Shown one piece after another: positions 7,989 to 18,000 of a stretch of 64,000 nt of DNA; the stretch's first letter is position 1, and each line of letters starts with the position of its first letter. The position numbers and the translations under genes were made by a program. The DNA is taken from positions 868,001-932,000 of the forward strand of contig NZ_AQOV01000001.1 in assembly GCF_000365425.1 (NCBI RefSeq). Reading direction: 5' to 3'. Below the pieces are notes generated by a model, which saw nothing but the letters and a program-made list of their open reading frames with translations, did not search any database and had not been told where the DNA came from. Source of the stretch: Methylomonas sp. MK1. Lineage in GTDB: Bacteria > Pseudomonadota > Gammaproteobacteria > Methylococcales > Methylomonadaceae.

Positions 7989-10202
7989 ATGACGGTGGAT
8001 CGCGCGTGCAGTCCGCCGTCATATCTATTGTCCAGACTGGCACTCCTTATGGCCCGTCCGTTTCGCATAGTCGTATTTACCGTTCTGGTTTTTTTGCTTA
8101 GCACGCTGGTAAATTTAGCTTTCAATACGGAAAGCGAACTGGGCTTAGACACCTTATTCAAAATCCGCGGCCCGCAAGCAACACCCGAACAGGTGGTAAT
8201 TGTCGCGATGGACGAAGCGTCCGAGACTCGCTTGGGCGTGGGTCAAGACTTGACCCGCTGGCGAGAGTTTCATGCAAAACTGCTTGACCAATTGCACCAC
8301 CAAGGCGCGGGTTTGATCGTGTTCGATCTACAATTTATCGCCGCTAACCCCAGCGTAGACCCTAGTCTAGCTGATGCAATGCGCGCTGCCGGCAAGGTCT
8401 TGATCAATGAGTGCGTGCAAAAATTTCGCCGAGGTGTCGAGGACTTTTATGGGCGGGAAGAATGTTCGGACCGCAATAAAATGCCCGCCATTTCCCGCGA
8501 AGGCGAACCAGCGACAACCTTATCCGAGCAGTTGATAGTCATGCGCAAACTGTCGCCAACGCCGGTGATTGCTCAGGCGGCGCTAGATGCTGCACCGTTT
8601 TATCTAATAAATGACTCGGAAAACGCCAGTATCCGCGAGTCCTGGACTTTTTACGATGCGCTCGCCGAAGCACCCAGCCTCCCGGTTTTGGCCTGGTTTT
8701 ATTTCCAACAAACAAGCAGCGATTATCCGGATGAACAGCCTTTGTCGGCCTGGTTGACTGCGCAGCGCCGAGCGTGCGCAAACTCACCCGACCTGGACCA
8801 CCGCGCCAAGCAATTGATCTGCGACGGCGACAGCCGCTACTTAAATTACTACGGTCCACCGCGCACGCTGAGAATGGAATCCTACGCCGATGTTTACGAA
8901 GGCAAGGTTAAAGACTTACAAGGCAAAGTGATATTCGTCGGCCGCGCCAACCGCCAATTTTCGCCCGGCAAATCCGACTTCTTCCCCACCCCTTATTCCG
9001 ATTCGCGCACCGGCAAAATGGCCGGCGTGGAGATCATGGCCACGCAGTTTGCCAACTTGCTGGAAGATAGTTTTATCGAAATACCTGCGCAAGGCTGGCT
9101 AATATCGAGCTTATTCGGCTTGCTGATCGCCCTGTTGCTAGTCGGATTTGCCGGCTGGCCCGGCATCGTCCTCAGCTTGGTGTTTGCCTCGACTTACGCC
9201 GGCTCGGCTGTCTGGTTGTTCGGCCAGCGCCATTGGTGGCTGCCGGTCGCCGGGCCAATATTAATTCAATTACCGCTGTCGTGGCTGCTGAGCTTGGCGT
9301 GGTCGCGCTACGACTTAATGCGCGAACGCGGGCGCATACTTGAATTCGTCAGTAGAGTGTTTCCGCAATGGGTCGGCGTGTTTCCCGCAGCGCCGGGGCA
9401 ATGGACGGAAGCCGGTATCGCTGGAACTGAAAAAGATGTCAACGGTTTATGTCTAGCCACCGACATCGAGGGCTACACCACTATCGCCGCCCAACACTCG
9501 CCACGAGAAATGTGGGAGCTATTGAATACCTATTACCAAGTGCTGGGCCACCCCGTGGTGTCGCATGACGGTGTGATCGCCGACGTCACTGGCGACGCGA
9601 TGATGGCAGTGTGGTTCGATGCGCCGGTAAGCAACCAGCACCGCGCCGCCTGCTTGGCAGCATTGGAAATGGCCGCGGCGGTGGAATCGTTTAATCTATC
9701 CTCCAGTCTGGCCCCGCTAGCCACCCGCATCGGCCTGCACGAAGGCGAACTCACACTGGGCAGCCTAGACGCCGGCAGTTCCAGCCATTACCGGGCCATC
9801 GGCGATACGGTCAACATCGCGTCGCGAATTCAAGGTGTTAACAAGTATCTGGGCACGCGGATTCTGGCTTCGCACAGCATCGCCGCCGATTTGGATGACA
9901 TCGTGACCCGACCGGTGGGCACATTCCGGGTAGTGGGCCGCACGGAACCGGTGACGCTGGTGGAAATCGCCGGACTCAAGCACGGCAGCGATGCCCAACC
10001 GAACGAAGTACATCGCATCTTTGCCGACGGCCTGGCAGCCTTCCAACAAGGCCTGTGGCCCAAGGCTGTCCACCTATTTCAAGCAGCACTCGCTCTCGAC
10101 GCTAACGACGGCCCCAGCCGATTTTATCTGCAAAAAGCTTTGCACTATAGTGAAATGCCGCCGTTGGCATGGAATGGGATCGTGGTGTTGGATAGCAAAT
10201 AA
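7989..10202 (+). CDS. CHASE2-domain class III adenylate/guanylate cyclase
   Basis: A protein of about 737 residues in the inner membrane. An N-terminal TM helix (about 22-45), an extracytoplasmic CHASE2 sensor (about 50-345), three closely spaced TM helices (about 365-440) and a cytoplasmic class III cyclase domain (about 480-655) are visible. Both metal-binding Asp are present (ATDIEGYT; DVTGDAMMAVW), as are the Asn and Arg of GDTVNIASR. The usual substrate-selecting Lys before the second GD is replaced by Asp (DVTGD instead of KxxGD), so nucleotide preference is less certain. A short TPR-like C-terminus follows (FQQGLWPKAVHLFQAAL). The start may be this ATG, the adjoining TTG or an internal Met at about residue 21. 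Probably makes cAMP for the CRP-type regulator upstream. Confidence 0.88.
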   Translation: MTVDRACSPPSYLLSRLALLMARPFRIVVFTVLVFLLSTLVNLAFNTESELGLDTLFKIRGPQATPEQVVIVAMDEASETRLGVGQDLTRWREFHAKLLDQLHHQGAGLIVFDLQFIAANPSVDPSLADAMRAAGKVLINECVQKFRRGVEDFYGREECSDRNKMPAISREGEPATTLSEQLIVMRKLSPTPVIAQAALDAAPFYLINDSENASIRESWTFYDALAEAPSLPVLAWFYFQQTSSDYPDEQPLSAWLTAQRRACANSPDLDHRAKQLICDGDSRYLNYYGPPRTLRMESYADVYEGKVKDLQGKVIFVGRANRQFSPGKSDFFPTPYSDSRTGKMAGVEIMATQFANLLEDSFIEIPAQGWLISSLFGLLIALLLVGFAGWPGIVLSLVFASTYAGSAVWLFGQRHWWLPVAGPILIQLPLSWLLSLAWSRYDLMRERGRILEFVSRVFPQWVGVFPAAPGQWTEAGIAGTEKDVNGLCLATDIEGYTTIAAQHSPREMWELLNTYYQVLGHPVVSHDGVIADVTGDAMMAVWFDAPVSNQHRAACLAALEMAAAVESFNLSSSLAPLATRIGLHEGELTLGSLDAGSSSHYRAIGDTVNIASRIQGVNKYLGTRILASHSIAADLDDIVTRPVGTFRVVGRTEPVTLVEIAGLKHGSDAQPNEVHRIFADGLAAFQQGLWPKAVHLFQAALALDANDGPSRFYLQKALHYSEMPPLAWNGIVVLDSK

Positions 10203-10279
10203 ACCGCAGCAGCGACATCTAAAGTGCTCCCGTTACTCCGTGGCGCTTCAGCAGAACAATTAGAGCGTCTTAGCCGCTT

Positions 10280-10876
10280 TCAACGGCGGGGTCTTGAGCC
10301 CAGTCCGGCAATTTCATTCGCCAATTCGATACTAAACCTTGTCAAGCACCGGCTTTGCGCGGCAACACTGGCTTCGGTGCCCTTACCTGCGGCTTCGCTG
10401 CACTCAAAGCGTTTGCCGATCACCGCTTCATCGGCTTTTTTCAATTGCCATTGCACGGAGAAGCGGCTTTGGCCGCTGGCAGTTTGATGCAACTCGAGAA
10501 TATCGAAGCTGACTTGGTAATCGATAGCCTGACGCGGTGCCCATGGATAGCGAACCACTTGTTCTATGCCCAGTTGCTTGGCTAAAGAAAGCCGCAAAAC
10601 ACGGGCAATATTGTCATCCAGACGTTCGGCCCAGCGATTTTGGTCGTCCAGTTGGTACTGATGTTCGCTCAATGCAGTGATTAGCTGCGGCCGGTCCAAA
10701 TACGCCGGCAAATGAATCGGGCCCAATCCCAACACAGTATCGGCCGGTAACACGGTAGCCGACGGCGCGCCGGTTTCGGCGCTAAGCATGTAAAACTGTA
10801 TCGGCTTACTACTGCAAGCGGTCAACAACAGTGCTGAAAGTAGCATGGGCAAATAAATTATGTGTTTCATATTCAT
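10280..10876 (-). CDS. ABC-type transport auxiliary lipoprotein (PqiC/DUF330-like)
   Basis: A 198-residue lipoprotein with lipobox LTAC at about residue 21. The family pattern is visible: FYMLSAETG near the N-terminus, LGLGPIHLPAYLDRPQLIT, then RWAERLDDNIARVLRLSLA. Such proteins are outer-membrane partners of MCE transport systems, where they are thought to dock the periplasmic MCE component. It is the last gene of a minus-strand run permease-ATPase-MCE-lipoprotein, 26 bp after the MCE gene, which supports that role. Confidence 0.85.
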   Translation of the reverse strand: MNMKHIIYLPMLLSALLLTACSSKPIQFYMLSAETGAPSATVLPADTVLGLGPIHLPAYLDRPQLITALSEHQYQLDDQNRWAERLDDNIARVLRLSLAKQLGIEQVVRYPWAPRQAIDYQVSFDILELHQTASGQSRFSVQWQLKKADEAVIGKRFECSEAAGKGTEASVAAQSRCLTRFSIELANEIAGLGSRPRR

Positions 10877-10902
10877 CCGGTTAAATCTGCTAAAAACCCA
10901 AT

Positions 10903-11895
10903 CTATTTGCCGTATATCAACGACTCTGGCCGCCGCTCCAACGACTCTGTCAAATCCTTCAAGGAACGTGCGGCATTGCGCATTTCCACTAGGGCTTGCC
11001 CAAGTTGCGCATCCGGCGCGGCCATGGTTTCCACTGCGGTCAAAGCATTTTGCGAGCCTTCCATCACCTTGGTCGCGGCATTCAGGCTTTGTTCGGCGGC
11101 TTTCAACACCGGCAACAACTCTTTGTTAAAGTCTTGCAAAGTGGTGCGGGTCTCGGTCAGAGCGCTATTGGCATTGGTCATTAAGGGCCCGATCTGATCG
11201 TTTAGCGAACTCATCAGCCGTTGGGTTTCTTGTAGGGATTTAGCCAGGGCCGCCATCGATTTCTTGGTATCGTCCGACTCCAGCAAGCCATGCATCGAAT
11301 TCAAGGTATCCGCCATGTTTTTGGTAATCTCTTCCAAAGGCAACTGCCGCACCCGGTTGAAGATTTCGTCAGCGGTGTTGCGAATTTCATCGACTGTGGT
11401 CGGTACGCTAGGCAATTCCGGCAGATTCTTGTAATCCAGTTTGACTAGATTGATCGGCTTGTCGCTATAAAAATTCAAATCCACATACAGTAGGCCGGTC
11501 AGCAAACTCTGGGTCTCCAAGCGGCCCTTTAAACCGGCATCGATCATACGTTGAGCATCCTGCATCCGCTGTTTTTTGCTGTGGCCGCCGGATTGCTGTA
11601 CCGACAAGTCTTGCAGTAAGGCTGGATCGATTTCGATCACCACCGGCTTGAAAATGCGGCCGGTCGCAGAATCCATCACCAGAGAAATCTCGTTGACATT
11701 GCCGATCTGCACGCCCTGCAATTTAACCGGCGCCCCGACATTCAAGCCATTCAAGGCCGAGTCGAAAAAGATGACGAAGCGTTTTTTATCCTTAAAAAAA
11801 TCACTACCGCCAAAGATCATCACCCCCGCAGTCAGCAGGATCAACGCGCCGACCAAAAACGCGCCGATGGCGAGTGGATTGGCTTGTTTGCTCAC
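10903..11895 (-). CDS. MCE (MlaD-family) periplasmic lipid-binding protein
   Basis: A 330-residue membrane-anchored protein: an N-terminal TM helix (about 8-29), one MCE domain (about 38-120; FFDSALNGLNVGAPVKLQGV is its hallmark) and a long helical C-terminal region with heptad-like segments (about 160-320). Single-MCE proteins of this type form hexameric rings that move phospholipid or other lipid between membranes with an MlaFE-type ABC core. The C-terminal helical tail makes it much longer than E. coli MlaD, closer to Mce proteins that build a helical tunnel. Its ATG overlaps the ATPase stop by 4 bp, indicating translational coupling. Confidence 0.9.
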   Translation of the reverse strand: MSKQANPLAIGAFLVGALILLTAGVMIFGGSDFFKDKKRFVIFFDSALNGLNVGAPVKLQGVQIGNVNEISLVMDSATGRIFKPVVIEIDPALLQDLSVQQSGGHSKKQRMQDAQRMIDAGLKGRLETQSLLTGLLYVDLNFYSDKPINLVKLDYKNLPELPSVPTTVDEIRNTADEIFNRVRQLPLEEITKNMADTLNSMHGLLESDDTKKSMAALAKSLQETQRLMSSLNDQIGPLMTNANSALTETRTTLQDFNKELLPVLKAAEQSLNAATKVMEGSQNALTAVETMAAPDAQLGQALVEMRNAARSLKDLTESLERRPESLIYGK

Positions 11896-12683
11896 GCCGG
11901 ACTCCTCATGTGTCGATGATTACTATTTTGCTCGGTTTGGTCGCCGCGATTTAAAAATCGAATCACGTTGGGGTGTTTAGATTCATGCAGCAGTTTTTGC
12001 GGCGAGCCGCCGTCGATATTGGTGCGGGTTTCCGCATCCAGAAACACCGAGTTGTTGCCGATCGCGAAAATACTGTCCAGATCGTGGGTGACCACCACGA
12101 TGGTAGCCGACAACGCGCTACTCAAGCTCAGAATCAGATCGTCCAGCAGTTTGGCGGTGATCGGGTCCAAGCCGGCCGACGGTTCGTCGAAGAACAGAAT
12201 CTCCGGGTCCAGGGCCATCGCCCGCGCCAAGCCGGCGCGCTTTTGCATGCCGCCGCTCAGTTCGGAGGGATAATAGTCTTCAAATCCGGCCAATCCGACC
12301 AGTGCGAGCTTATAGGACACGATCTCCCGCACTTTTTTGGGCGGCAGTTGAGTGGCTTCGGTGATCGGCAGCGCAACGTTTTCGGCTAAGGTCATGGAAC
12401 TGAGTAAGGCGCCGCTTTGGAATAATACGCCGGTACGTGCCAAAATTTGCTGGCGGGCTTTGGGATCGGCTTGCCAGAGACCTTGCTCGCCATAACAAAC
12501 ATCGCCTTTTGCCGGCGATTTCAAGCCTATCATATGCCGCAACAAGGTGGTTTTACCGCAGCCGTTACCGCCCATGATGATAAACACGTCGCCGCGGTTG
12601 ATCGTAAAATTCAGATCGCGCTGAATCACGAAATCGCCGTAAGTCATGGTCAGGTCTTTTACGGTAATGCACGCTTCGGCCAT
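11892..12683 (-). CDS. MlaF-like ABC transporter ATPase
   Basis: A 263-residue ATPase starting at MAEACITVKDL; the longer open frame upstream overlaps the permease gene and is not used. Walker A (GGNGCGKTT), the Q-loop region, signature LSGGMQKR and Walker B (EILFFDEP) followed by SAGLDP are all present. It powers the MCE lipid transporter with the permease encoded 2 bp upstream. The signature LSGGMQKRAGLARA is typical of MlaF/TtgA2-type ATPases. Confidence 0.93.
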   Translation of the reverse strand: MAEACITVKDLTMTYGDFVIQRDLNFTINRGDVFIIMGGNGCGKTTLLRHMIGLKSPAKGDVCYGEQGLWQADPKARQQILARTGVLFQSGALLSSMTLAENVALPITEATQLPPKKVREIVSYKLALVGLAGFEDYYPSELSGGMQKRAGLARAMALDPEILFFDEPSAGLDPITAKLLDDLILSLSSALSATIVVVTHDLDSIFAIGNNSVFLDAETRTNIDGGSPQKLLHESKHPNVIRFLNRGDQTEQNSNHRHMRSPA

Positions 12684-12685
12684 CG

Positions 12686-13849
12686 TCAAATCCCCAGCCG
12701 GTTGCAGATTATGGTCATTACCGAGTCGGCGACGACGATAAACACGATGGCAGTCACCACCGCCGAAGTGCCGGCATCGCCGACCGCCGAGGCGCTGCGG
12801 CCGCATTGCATGCCACGCATGCATCCCGACAGCGCAATCAAAATGCCGAACACCGAACACTTAACAAAGCCGATTATAAAATCCTTCATCTTAACGGCGT
12901 GGGCTGTGCGGTCCAGATACTCGGTCAACGACACATCAAAAAAATTCACCGTCACAAAGCCGCCGCCGATGATGCCCATCAAGTCGGCGTAAAGACATAA
13001 TAGCGGCATGATGATGATCAAGGCCAGCATGCGCGGCAACACCAGAAACGCCATCGGGTCCAGGTTCATGGTTTTTAGCGCGTCGATTTCGCTGTTGACA
13101 TGCATCGTGCCGATTTGGGCGGCATAGGCCGCGCCGGTGCGGCCTGACATAATGATTGCGGTCATCAGTCCGCCCATTTCCCGGGTCATGCCCAAACTAA
13201 CCAGGTTGGCGATGTAAATTTGCGCGCCGAATAAAGACAATTGCACCGCACCGACGAAAGCCAGAATCAAACCCACCAACAAGCTGATCAACGTAACAAT
13301 CGGCAACGCCGATGGTCCGCATTCTTGAATATACAGCCATAAATCCTGGCGGCGAAAATGCGCTTGACCCCGCATGGTGGCGAAAGTGCTGATGATCATT
13401 TCGCCGACAAAGATCAACATCTCCTCGCCATGCTGAACCGCTTTGCCGGTGCTGACTACTAAAGCCTGCGACCAGGAAGTCTGAGCTTGGTCACGGTGCG
13501 CATCGACGCGCTCCGGCACGGCGGAAACCAGCGTCAATAAGCCCTGAATCGAGGTTGGCAGGGTAGATTTATCGACCGCGACAACTTTTTGCGAAGCGTA
13601 GTCAATCAGTTTGATTAACTCTGTGACCAGCATGCTGTCCCAACGCCCCAGGGCCCCGGTCGAGAAGACGATTTTTTCGATAGCATTGGTTTCAATCTGC
13701 GCCAATACCGGTTCCAGCGGGGGTAATTGCGCATCCAGCACCCAGTCTCCGGATAGCGCAATTTCCAAGGCCTTTGCCTGACGAATCGCGCTGATGGCAC
13801 AAGTTGGAGCACTATGGGTGGCTGGCGGTAGGATCTTTGAATTTTTCAT
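12686..13849 (-). CDS. MlaE-like permease with N-terminal STAS domain
   Basis: A 387-residue inner-membrane permease of an MCE system. Residues about 25-120 form a STAS-like domain (ALEIALSGDWVLD, then DSMLVTELIKLIDYA), which in this family replaces a separately encoded MlaB-like protein. The MlaE domain (about 150-385) has several TM helices and the conserved block MTREMGGLMTAIIMSGRTGAA followed by EIDALKTM. It is the first gene of the four-gene transporter operon. The C-terminus (CNRLGI) is a usual length for the family. Confidence 0.92.
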   Translation of the reverse strand: MKNSKILPPATHSAPTCAISAIRQAKALEIALSGDWVLDAQLPPLEPVLAQIETNAIEKIVFSTGALGRWDSMLVTELIKLIDYASQKVVAVDKSTLPTSIQGLLTLVSAVPERVDAHRDQAQTSWSQALVVSTGKAVQHGEEMLIFVGEMIISTFATMRGQAHFRRQDLWLYIQECGPSALPIVTLISLLVGLILAFVGAVQLSLFGAQIYIANLVSLGMTREMGGLMTAIIMSGRTGAAYAAQIGTMHVNSEIDALKTMNLDPMAFLVLPRMLALIIIMPLLCLYADLMGIIGGGFVTVNFFDVSLTEYLDRTAHAVKMKDFIIGFVKCSVFGILIALSGCMRGMQCGRSASAVGDAGTSAVVTAIVFIVVADSVMTIICNRLGI

Positions 13850-14030
13850 CCCTGTTGGTACTAATAAAACTTAGCCACAAGTATGCGCAGAACGCCGACG
13901 CATGGCAATAGCCGACAGATAAGTATTTTTAGCGCAACACGCCTAAAAATAGCCTGATGCAACTGCTTTAACTGCATGCCCCGCATGCTCAAAATCGGCA
14001 TGTCGGCAGCGCAAAGCTTATCAGTACCTA

Positions 14031-15026
14031 TCAAGTTTTCGCCAATTCGCGAATTTCCCAGTCGGCCTTGATTTGCAAAATTTGCGGTTGGATATCCAGA
14101 AAACAGGCCACCATCGCCGGATCGAAATGCTGCCCGGCACCGTCGCGGATAGTCGCGACCGCCTTCTCGACCGGCCAAGCTTCCTTATAGGGCCGGCGCA
14201 TGGTCAATGCGTCGAACACATCGGCCACTCCGACAATACGCACCGATTCGGGAATGCTTAGGCCCGCCAGCCCATTTGGGTAGCCGGTCCCATCCCATTT
14301 TTCGTGATGCGACAAGGCCACTTCGGCCGCCAGTTTAAAAATCGGTGCATCGCTTTTCGACAGGATATCGTAACCAATCTGGCAGTGCCTACGCATGATG
14401 CGCCATTCGTCTTCGTCCAGCGCCCCCGGTTTACTCAGTACCGCATCGGGCACGCCAATTTTCCCGGTATCATGCATCGTCGCGGCAAACTCCAGCAATT
14501 CGGCGTCGGCACAAGTCCAGCCGACATTTAACGCCAAGGCTTTAGCATAAGCGGCCATCCGCCAAATATGTACCCCGGTGTCGTTGTCGTTATAGTGGCC
14601 GGCTTCGCCCAGCATATAGATCGCATCGCGGTGGCTTTTTTCCAATTGCGTGGCTCTCACTAGCGACAAATGAGTTTTCACCCGCGCGCGCACCAGACTG
14701 GGCACCACCGGCTTACTCAAGTAGTCCACACAGCCCACCGCAAATCCTTGCTCCTCATCGCCCAACTCAGATAAAGCGGTGACGAATATGACCGGGATGG
14801 TTTCGGTGGCCGGATCGGCTTTCAAAGCCCGACATACTTGGTAGCCGTCCATATCAGGCATCTGGATGTCCAACAAAATTAAACTCGGCCTATGCTTGGC
14901 AACCGCCAGCAGAGTTTCCTGACCGTTACGCGCAAACACCAAATGATATGTAGGCTCGAGAATTTCGCGGAGTATCGCCAAATTCGCGGGTTCGTCATCC
15001 ACGATCAAAATAGGATTATTAGGCAT
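14031..15026 (-). CDS. Response regulator with HD-GYP phosphodiesterase domain
   Basis: A 331-residue RpfG-type protein. The receiver domain (about 1-120) has the acidic pair DDE, phospho-acceptor DIQMPDMDG and the Lys of SKP. The HD-GYP domain (about 140-325) shows MHDTGKIGVPD and HHEKWDGTGYP, the signature of c-di-GMP phosphodiesterases of this class. It starts 7 bp after the hybrid kinase stop, so the two form an operon in which the kinase very likely controls the phosphodiesterase by phosphorelay. Confidence 0.93.
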   Translation of the reverse strand: MPNNPILIVDDEPANLAILREILEPTYHLVFARNGQETLLAVAKHRPSLILLDIQMPDMDGYQVCRALKADPATETIPVIFVTALSELGDEEQGFAVGCVDYLSKPVVPSLVRARVKTHLSLVRATQLEKSHRDAIYMLGEAGHYNDNDTGVHIWRMAAYAKALALNVGWTCADAELLEFAATMHDTGKIGVPDAVLSKPGALDEDEWRIMRRHCQIGYDILSKSDAPIFKLAAEVALSHHEKWDGTGYPNGLAGLSIPESVRIVGVADVFDALTMRRPYKEAWPVEKAVATIRDGAGQHFDPAMVACFLDIQPQILQIKADWEIRELAKT

Positions 15027-15033
15027 GGGTATT

Positions 15034-18000
15034 TTACTGAGTTGGTATATCGAGCTGGTTTATTAACGCCAAAGCTAAGCTTTCAGCTTCCCGAAAATTA
15101 TAGTCGCGAATTTGCGTAGCGAGCGGCGCCAATAAATCGGCGTCAACCAAGCCCTCCAGTTTAACCATTACGCGTTCGGCATGACCTGGGTTGTCTTCAT
15201 CCAGCGCCGTTAATAGTTCGCCCAGCAAGAATTTGGCCCCACCCAGCGCTTCGGCTTGGGTGTGATGATCAAGCGCTGGTATTGTGTTTCGGCTTAAGTT
15301 GACGATACTGCTGATAACCACGCCAAGCGCCTGTTGCAGCGCTGCGGAGGCCGCAGCTAGAGGCTCACCGCGATTCAAGGCCGTTTCCAGTTCGGCGCTG
15401 CGTTTGGCTACATCCGTCAGTGCCAAACCATAAGCCGCGCCTTTTAGCTTGTGCGCCAAGGCCGCTACCTCGGTAAGCTTCCCTTGCTCGGCGGCAGCAC
15501 TGATTTCCTGTCCGGCAGCGCGATACTGATCAACAAAGCATGTTAGATAGGCCTGATATAGATCAAGCTTATGCCACATTTTTAGGCCGGCGTTAACATC
15601 GATTCCTGGCCAATCGTCTTGGCCTGGATTTGTCGGCGCAATCAGGGGGACGGATTGGTCGCTGGAAATTACCTCGTCATACCGATCACCGGATGCAGGC
15701 AGCGTAAGTCCGAGAGGCGATTTTCTTCCTGTCCAACGCGTGATCAAAGCCAGCATTTGCGGTACGTTAAAGGGCTTGGCGATAAAATCGTTCATACCCG
15801 CTTCCAGCGCTGCATCCTGCAAGTTTTTAAATGCGCCGGCCGTGAGTGCCAGGATGGGCAAATCAGACCACGTCGGGTTTTCGCGTATCCGCCGAGTGGC
15901 GGCATAACCGTCCATGCGCGGCATTTGCACATCCATCAACACCAAATCCACTGCGTCAGGATGTCCAAACAGCCAATCCACGGCGTCTTGACCGTCGCTT
16001 GCTAAACTGACTTGCGCCCCCTCGGACTCCAAGATGCGCCTGGCCACTTCGCGATTGATGTCGCTATCGTCCACTACCAATATCCGCAAACCTTGAATCC
16101 GCGTGCCCGCCGAATTAGGCGATGTATCGGGCGCGGCTAACGGCAACGATGGCTGCGGCGCTTTTGACAATACCGCCGCGACAGCGTTATACAATGCTGA
16201 GGGCGTTACCGGTTTACTTAATATCCCATCGACATGATTCATGTCAGCATGAGCGGCCAGCCGTTCACGGGAATAGGACGCGCTGATCATCAGAATAATG
16301 GCTATTTGCGGCTGATCGAGCTCAACGGCGGACAGAGAAGCGCGGATAGCTTCGGCTGCGCTGATGCCGTCGGCTCCCGGCATGGGCCAATCCAGCAATA
16401 CCACATCATAGGGAGCGGCGCTCTCAAGACTGGCTAACAGCTCGACGATTGCCGCCTGGCCCGAAGCGACCAGAGTGGTATCCCAATCAAGACCCCGCGC
16501 CGACATATGCACCGCTTCGCGCGTATTCTCGCAGTCATCGACCACCAGTAATTTCAAATTGTGCAAGGGCGGGATGGCTTGCGTCGGATTGAAATCAAGG
16601 TGGCGCTGCAAGCACAGCACAAACCAAAACTCGCTGCCTTGGCCGGCGACACTGCTTACCCGTAACTCGCCACCCATCAAATCCACCAGCTGGCGACAAA
16701 TTGTCAAGCCAAGGCCGGAGCCGCCAAAGCGGCGGCTGATCGTATTGTCAGCCTGGGTAAAGGCGGCAAACACATCATCCAACTGCGGTTCTGAAATACC
16801 GATTCCGGTATCACGCACGGCAAAGCGCACCGCTACCGTATCGCCGTTTTGCCAGTCATCGACAGTAACCCGCAACACGACTTCGCCGCGTTCGGTAAAT
16901 TTAATCGCATTGCCGAGTAAGTTGATCAAGACTTGCTGGATACGCAAGCCATCGCCAATTAGGGCATCGATACCCGCCGGCGGGATGATGATCAATTCCA
17001 GATTTTTGTGGTCGGCCGATGCCGTCATCAATGCCGCGAGATGATCGAACATATCGCTGAGCCGGAAAGGTAGGTTTTCGATTTCCAGGCGTCCGGCTTC
17101 GATTTTGGAAAAGTCCAGAATATCGTTAATGATCGCTAACAAGGAGCGCCCGGCATCGCGAATTTTCCTCACCAAACTGCGTTCTTCTTCGTTCAGGGCG
17201 TGCTGTTCCAGTAAATAACAAAAGCCCAGTACCGCATTCATGGGCGTGCGGATTTCGTGGCTCATATTCGCCACAAAACTGCTTTTTACCCGCGTCAAAC
17301 GCTCTGCGCGCTGCAATGCTTGGTTGAGTTCTTCCGTACGTTGTTCGACCAAGTTTTGCAAATGATCCCGATATTGCAGCAGTTCCATCTCTTGTTTTTT
17401 ACGCACGCTGATATCCTGTACCGTAGCAACTCGGTACATCACCTTTTGCTCGGCATTTTTAACGCTGACCAAATCCACCGCCACATCAAACTCTGAGCCA
17501 TCCTGGCGTCGATAAACCGATTCATAGCGTATTTTGCCGAATTGGTCGGCTTCATGGAGATGGCGTCGGGCCGACTCGACGTGTTCAGGCGCATATAGGG
17601 ATAGAATCAATTGACCTTCAAACTGATCGGCGTTGTCGTAACCCAACATGTCGGCGAAGGCCGGATTGCAGGTCACTAGACGCCCAGTCTCGGGATTGCC
17701 TATGGCTATGCCATGCCCGCAATAGCGGAAAGCATCGATCCAACGCTGCTTTTCGGCGGCCGCGCGTTTGGCCTCGGTGATGTCTTGCACTGTCCCAATT
17801 AAACGCAAGGGTTGACCATCGGCCGTGGTCTCCAGTTTGGCTTTGGACAACACCCAACGCTGCTGGCCTTGCGCGGTGCAAATACGGTATTCCAAACCGT
17901 TACCGCTATTGCCCGCCAAACAGTCCTGATGCCAGGCGCTTCTGGCTGCACGATCATCGGGATGCACGGTATCCAGTAGCTGTTCCATGGATAAAGCTTG

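Noticed and set aside
11968..12498. Long antisense frames over the MCE transporter genes
   Set aside because: Shadows of high-GC coding sequence; the minus-strand ABC ATPase is unambiguous there.
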